From CAZGSV01 sp964528605 (lineage in GTDB: Bacteria > Armatimonadota > Zipacnadia > CAZGSV01), in assembly GCA_964528605.1 (NCBI GenBank), contig CAZGSV010000066.1:1-18248 (forward strand): a DNA stretch of 18,248 bases, in the 5' to 3' direction. Position 1 is the stretch's first letter, and every line of letters begins with the position of its first letter. The notes under the pieces were generated by a model. The model saw only the letters and a program-made list of their open reading frames with translations. It searched no databases and was not told the origin of the DNA. Shown piece after piece: positions 12,891 to 18,248 of the stretch. The translations under genes were made by a program, and so were the position numbers.

Positions 12891-13561
12891 TCCGCCTCCG
12901 CGAGCAATGCCAGCGCCTGCTTGGCCAGTCGCTCTTCGATGGCCTCGGCGGCCATTCTGCCCAACTCGGGGCTGGCGTGGAAGCGAGGGTCCTCGCCTCC
13001 GACGCCTTCCAACTTGGCCTGCGGGTCCGTGGGCTGCTGGGACATGTCCACCAACTCGGGCCGCAGGTGCATGAGGAGGGAGGTCTCCCACTTGGCGGCG
13101 TGGTCGCCGCGGTAGCCGATGTCCTCCTTGGTGAGTTCGTACTCCGGGAGAACCCAGATTCTGGCCTTGGTGCGGCGCCCTACCCTTTCGGCGACGCTCT
13201 TGAGGGCGTTTACGTGTGGGGAGCCGTAATGGCCGGTGACCAGGACGATCACCTTGAAGCCGTTCTTGTCGAGTTGGGTGAGGTACTCGGAGGCGAGTTG
13301 GCGCACGACGTCTTCCGAGAACTCCAAGGTATGCGGGAAGCCGCGGAGGCCCAGGGTCTCGAAACCGACCCAGACCGGCGGCAGCACAACGCCTCCTGAA
13401 CGCTTGGCGGCGCCGAGGCAAAGGGCATGGGCCTTGAGGGCGTCGTTGCCGATGGCAAGGTGCTTGCCGTGCCATTCCAGGGCACCCCAGGGAAGATACG
13501 CGATGGGCTTCTCGCGCATCACCTCGTCTATCTGGTAAGGCAGCATTTCCTCGTAGTGCAT
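12887..13561 (-). CDS. Creatininase-family metallo-amidohydrolase
   Basis: The 224-aa protein shows the family's metal site: GALEWHGKHLAIGND with Glu29, His31 and Asp40 (the 2 and 9 spacing of creatininase Glu34/His36/Asp45), VTGHYGSPH with His111, and GDHAAKWETSLLMHLRPELVDM with Glu159. The second-metal Glu of true creatininase (in NGHYEN) is Gly here, so creatinine is unlikely. The family also includes formamide hydrolases (ArfB), the MftE peptidase and the inosose hydrolase IolN. ATG 13561 has AGGAGG six bases upstream; the upstream open frame has no support. It is the first gene of a two-gene unit with the MTAP-like phosphorylase, which suggests both act on one nucleoside- or cyclitol-like substrate. 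Confidence 0.85.
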   Translation of the reverse strand: MHYEEMLPYQIDEVMREKPIAYLPWGALEWHGKHLAIGNDALKAHALCLGAAKRSGGVVLPPVWVGFETLGLRGFPHTLEFSEDVVRQLASEYLTQLDKNGFKVIVLVTGHYGSPHVNALKSVAERVGRRTKARIWVLPEYELTKEDIGYRGDHAAKWETSLLMHLRPELVDMSQQPTDPQAKLEGVGGEDPRFHASPELGRMAAEAIEERLAKQALALLAEAE

Positions 13562-13586
13562 GATGGTCCTCCTGCGTCGTCCCCCG

Positions 13587-13615
13587 TTGCCGGGTGGGCG
13601 GGTGCTTGCTAGGAT
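13587..13615 (+). promoter_or_regulatory. Promoter of the PfkB kinase gene
   Basis: TTGCCG (13587-13592), a 17-base spacer and TAGGAT (13610-13615), with TGC before the -10 (extended). Start expected near 13622, leader about 43 bases. Its -10 overlaps the -10 of the opposite promoter by two bases within CTAGGATTCTAG. Confidence 0.5.
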
Positions 13616-13642
13616 TCTAGCGCCGTCCTCTGCGGCGAACAA
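13614..13642 (-). promoter_or_regulatory. Promoter of the creatininase/phosphorylase unit
   Basis: On the minus strand TTGTTC (13642-13637), a 17-base spacer and TAGAAT (13619-13614). Start expected near 13607, leader about 45 bases with AGGAGG. It overlaps the plus-strand promoter, so polymerase can probably occupy only one at a time. Confidence 0.5.
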
Positions 13643-13664
13643 ACTCGCGGGAGCGTGCGCCCTG

Positions 13665-14600
13665 ATGCAGTCCAAACGGTTCGACCTGGTGGTGGTGGGA
13701 GACTTCAACATTGACCTGGTGCTGACGGGGATGGAGCGGATGCCGGTGCTGGACCGGGAGGAACTGGCGCGCGACATGACGATAACCATAGGCGGGTCGT
13801 CGGCGAATGTCGCTTGCACAGCCGCGCGGCTGGGGCTGAAGGTGGCGCTGATCGCTCAACTGGGCGACGACCACTTCGGCCGGCTGCTGCTGGAGAAGGC
13901 GCGGGAGGCGGGGGTGGACACGGGCGGCGTGATCGTGACGGACAAGTACAAGACGGGGGTCTCGGTTTCCATGGTGATCGAAGGGCAGCGCGGTTTCGCT
14001 TCCTTCTGCGGCTCGATGGCGGAACTGCGCTACGAGCAGGTTGACCTGGACCTGGTGGCACAGGGCAGGCACCTGCACAGCGGGTCGTTCTACCTGCTCA
14101 GGCACTTGAGCCCGCGCCTCCCCGAGTTGTTGGCCTTCGCGCGCGAGCAGGGGCTGACGACCTCGCTGGACACGGGGGATGACCCGGCGCAGGAGTACAA
14201 CGGTGGCCTGCGGAAGGCATTGGCGGAGGCGGACTTCTTGCTGCCGAATGAACTGGAGGTCTGTCATGCCACGGGGGGGGCAGAGGTCGCGCAGGCGGCC
14301 AAGATCGCGCTGGAGTGGGCGGACAATGTGGTCGTCAAGAGAGGCGCTAAGGGATCGGCATGGTTCAACCGGCATTTCACCGTCGAGGCGCCGGCGTTCC
14401 CGGTTGAGGTGGTTGACACGACGGGATCAGGCGACGCCTGGAACGCCGGGCTGCTCACTGCGATTGTGGGGGGCAAGTCGCCGCGCGAAGCGATGGTGTA
14501 CGCGAACGCGGTAGGGGCGCTGTCAGTGCGGAAGCCAGGCGGAGGGGAGTGCGTGTCCGGGCCGGAGGAAGTCGAGGCGTTTCTGCGGAGTCGCGCCTAG
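13665..14600 (+). CDS. PfkB-family sugar/nucleoside kinase
   Basis: A 311-aa ATP-dependent kinase: FDLVVVGDFNIDLVL at the N-terminus, signature 1 IGGSSANVACTAARLG (42-57), GFASFCGSMAEL in the substrate lid region, LPNELEV, and signature 2 DTTGSGDAWNAG with catalytic Asp257. Signature 1 is GGSSAN rather than the GGKGAN of ribokinase, so it probably uses another sugar, sugar acid or nucleoside. I choose ATG 13665, where homology begins; GGGAG lies about 11 bases upstream, a weak site. The frame is open back to 13560 but that part covers the promoters. It is divergent from the creatininase unit and convergent with mtaD, overlapping it by four bases. An 8-G run occurs at 14273-14280. Confidence 0.85.
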   Translation: MQSKRFDLVVVGDFNIDLVLTGMERMPVLDREELARDMTITIGGSSANVACTAARLGLKVALIAQLGDDHFGRLLLEKAREAGVDTGGVIVTDKYKTGVSVSMVIEGQRGFASFCGSMAELRYEQVDLDLVAQGRHLHSGSFYLLRHLSPRLPELLAFAREQGLTTSLDTGDDPAQEYNGGLRKALAEADFLLPNELEVCHATGGAEVAQAAKIALEWADNVVVKRGAKGSAWFNRHFTVEAPAFPVEVVDTTGSGDAWNAGLLTAIVGGKSPREAMVYANAVGALSVRKPGGGECVSGPEEVEAFLRSRA

Positions 14601-15928
14601 GAGGTGGCCCAGCGCTCGGCGCCCGCCTGGGCGCGCTCGATGAGAGCGTGAGCGTGCTCGGCGGCCTTGGCCATCGCCTGTTCCTCGTTCACGGTCACAC
14701 AGCGTCCGTCTTCCACGAGCACCCGGCCGTTGACGATGACGGTGCGGACGTCGTCGGCGCGGGCGCAGTAGACCAGGTGCGAGATGGGCTCGAAGAGGGG
14801 GGTGAGATGGGGGCGGCGCAGGTCGAGCAGAATGAGATCGGCTTTCTTGCCCACGGTGAGGCTGCCGATCTCGCCCGCGAGGCCGAGCGCCTCCGCGCCG
14901 CCGAGGGTGGCCATGCGCAGGGCTTGGGCGGCGGGCAGGGCGGTTGGGTCATTGGTCACCGCCTTGTGCAGGAGCGCGGCCAGGCGCAACTCCTCCCACA
15001 TGTCGAGGTTGTTGTTGCTGGCGGCGCCGTCGGTGCCGAGGCCCAGGGTGACGCCGCGTCTCAGCATGGCAACGACCGGCGCAAAGCCGCTGGCCAACTT
15101 GAGGTTGCTGGTGGGGTTGTGCGAGACGCCGACGCCGGCCTCGTGGAGGATCGCGATATCGTTGTCGTCCACGTGGACGCAGTGGGCGGCGAGTGCGCCG
15201 GGTTCGAACGCGCCACCTTCAGCGGCGACTTCAACGGGCGTCTTGCCGGTGTGCCCGCGGCTCTGCTCGACCTCCCAGGCGGTTTCGGAGAGGTGGATGT
15301 GGATGCGGAGGCCTTGGCGTTTGGCTTCCTCGACGACGTCGCGCATGAGTTCCTTGGAGACGGAGTAGGTGGCGTGGAGGGCGAACATGGGACGGATGCG
15401 GCCGTCGGCGGTGCCGCTCCACTGGCGCGCTTCGGCGAAGGCGCGCTCCATGCGCTCGCGGGCGTCCGGCAGGAAGGAGAGGAGCACTTCGGAGGGGCAG
15501 GCGCGGATGCCGGCATCGCGGGCGGCTCGGGCGGTGGCCTCGGAGAAGTGATACATGTCGTTGAAGGTGGTGGCGCCGCTCTTGAGCATTTCGACGATGC
15601 CGAGGAGGGAGCCCCAGTAGCAGTCGTCGGCGGTGAGGTTGAACTCGAGGGGCCAGATCTTCTTCTGAAGCCAGGGCTCGAGGCGGAGGTCGTCCGCATA
15701 GCCGCGCATGAGGGTCATGGCAACGTGGGTGTGGGCGTTGACCAGGCCGGGCATGACGAGCAGGCCGTCCCCGTTGATGCGTTTGCGGGGCTCGAGGTCT
15801 TTCGCGGCCGAGCCCTCGCCGATGGCGGCAATGGAATCTCCGGCCACGGCCAGATAGCCGGGCCGGTAGACGGCCATGGGCTCGACGGGCACGATGATGG
15901 CGTTCTCGATAAGCAAGTCGCACTGCAT
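14597..15928 (-). CDS. mtaD: 5'-methylthioadenosine/S-adenosylhomocysteine deaminase family
   Basis: A 443-aa zinc amidohydrolase that deaminates the adenine of MTA, SAH and, in some members, 5'-deoxyadenosine, giving the inosine form plus ammonia. Seen: PGLVNAHTHVAMTLMRGYADD (His66, His68), EMLKSGATTFNDMYHF (113-128), FALHATYS (His185), IHIHLSETAWEVE (His212, Glu215), AHCVHVDDNDIAIL, SHNPTSNLKLASG (269-281) and LGTDGAASNNNLDM (Asp300), all in order and at normal length. ATG 15928 follows the mtnA stop with no gap (TAG then ATG), with GAGGA about eight bases upstream inside mtnA. The gene order beside mtnA and a 6-oxopurine-type phosphorylase points to MTA/5'-deoxyadenosine rather than SAH as the main substrate. 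Confidence 0.9.
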   Translation of the reverse strand: MQCDLLIENAIIVPVEPMAVYRPGYLAVAGDSIAAIGEGSAAKDLEPRKRINGDGLLVMPGLVNAHTHVAMTLMRGYADDLRLEPWLQKKIWPLEFNLTADDCYWGSLLGIVEMLKSGATTFNDMYHFSEATARAARDAGIRACPSEVLLSFLPDARERMERAFAEARQWSGTADGRIRPMFALHATYSVSKELMRDVVEEAKRQGLRIHIHLSETAWEVEQSRGHTGKTPVEVAAEGGAFEPGALAAHCVHVDDNDIAILHEAGVGVSHNPTSNLKLASGFAPVVAMLRRGVTLGLGTDGAASNNNLDMWEELRLAALLHKAVTNDPTALPAAQALRMATLGGAEALGLAGEIGSLTVGKKADLILLDLRRPHLTPLFEPISHLVYCARADDVRTVIVNGRVLVEDGRCVTVNEEQAMAKAAEHAHALIERAQAGAERWATS

Positions 15929-16989
<1,061 letters not shown>

Positions 16990-16993
<4 letters not shown>

Positions 16994-17778
16994 GCGCGGG
17001 CTCCGGGGGTGTGGGCAGGTGGTTGGCTCGGGGCACGGCAGTCGCACTGGTCTGCGTGCGCCTTGGGCACGACGCCGGCGAAGAGTCGCAGCAGGTCTTG
17101 GCGCCTCGATTCCATGACTTCGTTCACTTCGGCGTGGCTGAGGCGGGCGGCCGTGAGGCCGGCGCCGGGATTGGTCACCACCGCGACCGCGGCATAGCAG
17201 ATACCCGCTTCTCGGGCGAGGACGACCTCGGGGACGCCGGTCATGCCGATGACGTCGCCCCCGAGGGAGGCGAACATGCGGATCTCCGCAGCGGTCTCAA
17301 AGCGAGGGCCCTCGGCGGCGACGTAGGTGCCGCGATCCACTAGGGTGAGGTGGAGTTCCTCCCCGGCCTCGAGCAGAAGGCGGCGGAGGCGCTCGCAGTA
17401 GGGGTGAGTCATGTCGGTGTGAACGACTTGGCCGTCTTCGCCGTCGAAGAAGGTGGCGGCGCGCGCCTTGGTGAAGTCGAGGAACTGGTCAACGATGACC
17501 AGAGCGCCGGGCGAGAGTTCGACTCGGAGGCCGCCGACAGCGGCGCTGGCGAGCGCGGCGGTGACCGCGAACGTCTGCAGGGCGGCGACGTTGGCGCGGT
17601 AGTTGATGCGATGTGGCGGCACGCAGTGGCCGGGGCCGTGACGGGGGAGGAAGATCACCGGGACGCCCGCGACCAGGGCGTGCTGCACCCAGGCCGGGCC
17701 GTACTTGGTGTCAACCCGTTCGGGCTCGCCCTCCACTTCGTCCGGCCGAAAGCCAGTGCCACCGATCATGCCTACCAT
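16990..17778 (-). CDS. Probable S-methyl-5'-thioinosine phosphorylase (MTAP family)
   Basis: A 262-aa phosphorylase: MIGGTGF (4-10), LPRHGPGHCVPPHRINYRAN (44-63), VDRGTYVAAEGPRFET (147-162) and VIGMTGVPEVVLAREAGICYA (176-196). At the base-recognition site it reads VVTNPGAGL with Asn203, where MTA phosphorylases have Asp; Asn there marks 6-oxopurine binders, so MTI or 5'-deoxyinosine is the likely substrate, giving hypoxanthine and a ribose-1-phosphate for MtnA. The ~35-residue tail after residue 228 is Pro/Ala-rich with a CDC and looks disordered. ATG 17778 begins seven bases after the recombinase stop with no clear ribosome site; the Met four codons in is an alternative. Confidence 0.82.
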
Positions 17779-17784
17779 GGGGGC

Positions 17785-18248
17785 TCAGGCGCGCGGATGC
17801 GCTTCGTCGTAGACTTCCCGGGCGTGGCCGCGGGAGACGTGGGTGTAGATTTGGGTGGTGCTCAGGCTGGCGTGGCCGAGCATTTCCTGAATGGCGCGGA
17901 CGTCCGCGCCGCCTTCCATGAGGTGGGTGGCGAAGCAGTGGCGCAGGACGTGGGGGCTGAGTTTGGCCGCGTCGAGGCCGGCCTGCGAGCCGTAGTGCTT
18001 GATGATCTTCCACAGCCCCCCCCGAGTGAAGGCAACGCCGCGGCGGGTGACAAAGAGCGCTCCCTCGGCGCGGCCCTTGGTCAAGTCCGGCCGCGCCTCC
18101 TGCAGGTACTCGCGCACCGCCCCCCCCGCGACTCTACCGATGGGCACCAGCCTTTCCTTGGAGCCCTTGCCGACGCACCTGACGAGCCCCTCCTTGAGGT
18201 CAACGTCAGTCACCTTGAGGGAGATGATCTCGCTAGCGCGCAGGCCGG
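17785..18248 (-). CDS. XerC/XerD-type tyrosine recombinase, C-terminal part (cut by window edge)
   Basis: The 153 visible residues are the catalytic domain: GLRASEI with the first catalytic Arg, GKGSKERLVPIG with the beta-hairpin Lys, SPHVLRHCFATHLMEGGADVRAIQEMLGHASLSTTQIYTHV with His-x-x-Arg, the GHASL His and the nucleophile Tyr. The wording is closest to XerD, which with XerC resolves chromosome dimers at dif, though a XerC or an integron-free orphan is possible. The N-terminal SAM-like domain lies beyond 18248. The frame is open to the edge. Its stop is seven bases before the phosphorylase ATG, so it probably leads the salvage operon. G/C homopolymers of eight occur near 18016 and 18120. 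Confidence 0.88.
   Translation of the reverse strand, partial: GLRASEIISLKVTDVDLKEGLVRCVGKGSKERLVPIGRVAGGAVREYLQEARPDLTKGRAEGALFVTRRGVAFTRGGLWKIIKHYGSQAGLDAAKLSPHVLRHCFATHLMEGGADVRAIQEMLGHASLSTTQIYTHVSRGHAREVYDEAHPRA

Noticed and set aside
12060..13115. Plus-strand 351-codon frame opposite the phosphorylase and creatininase genes
   Set aside because: Low-complexity shadow of two motif-bearing minus-strand genes.
17785..18248. Phage or island integrase
   Set aside because: The visible part follows XerD wording, sits in a housekeeping operon and no attachment site or phage gene is near.

Overview
This is an 18.2 kb window of GC-rich (roughly two-thirds G+C by eye) bacterial chromosome, densely coded and mostly on the minus strand. 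Short or overlapping gene junctions (ATGA, GTGA, TAG|ATG) and strong AGGAGG-type ribosome sites are frequent. The gene set (creatininase-family enzyme, Cgl0159-like aldolase, membrane-embedded spermidine-synthase-like protein, remnant of a 'LFLDDH' glycosidase-like family, split MTA-salvage enzymes) is what I would expect from a little-studied GC-rich phylum such as Armatimonadota, Planctomycetota or Chloroflexota. The sequence alone does not settle which. A lipobox protein indicates lipoprotein export. No rRNA, tRNA, CRISPR array or intact insertion sequence was seen.

Layout. (1) 27-3478, minus: two small coupled membrane proteins, then an 825-codon polytopic protein with a central SAM-binding spermidine-synthase-like domain. 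(2) 3711-8127, minus: one tight operon, class I aldolase - ribokinase - rph - rdgB - ldh, with a good sigma70-type promoter at 8189-8217. (3) 8226-9041, plus: a divergent REC + HATPase signalling protein. (4) 9042-12046: an accessory stretch with nested inverted repeats, a lipoprotein and a secreted-type unknown, a truncated transposase, a REP-like hairpin pair, a glycosidase-like pseudogene and an intact hicBA toxin-antitoxin pair. (5) 12078-14600: a creatininase-family gene overlapping a divergent MTAP-family paralogue (minus), and a PfkB kinase (plus), fired from an almost symmetrical shared promoter. (6) 14597-18248, minus: xerD-like recombinase (cut by the window edge) - mtiP-like phosphorylase - mtnA - mtaD.

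How the genes fit together. Block 6 reads as a deamination-first salvage route for 5'-methylthioadenosine and/or 5'-deoxyadenosine. MtaD converts the adenine to hypoxanthine. The phosphorylase carries Asn where MTA phosphorylases carry Asp in the base pocket, so it should cleave the inosine form. MtnA then makes the ribulose-1-phosphate. None of mtnB, mtnC, mtnD, mtnK or the known class II aldolase of the DHAP shunt is visible. A class I aldolase of the Cgl0159 type leads the nearby operon (block 2) and is a speculative candidate for the missing cleavage step. Block 5 holds a second, divergent phosphorylase coupled to an amidohydrolase and facing a sugar/nucleoside kinase. It may be an undescribed nucleoside-like degradation module.

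Five start regions share one promoter layout: TTGnnn, a 17-base spacer, then TAGA(A/G/C)T or TAGGAT, often with an extended TGC. This makes the transcription-unit boundaries fairly convincing. A sixth, weaker site (TTGCAT-17-TAACAT) has the same spacing.
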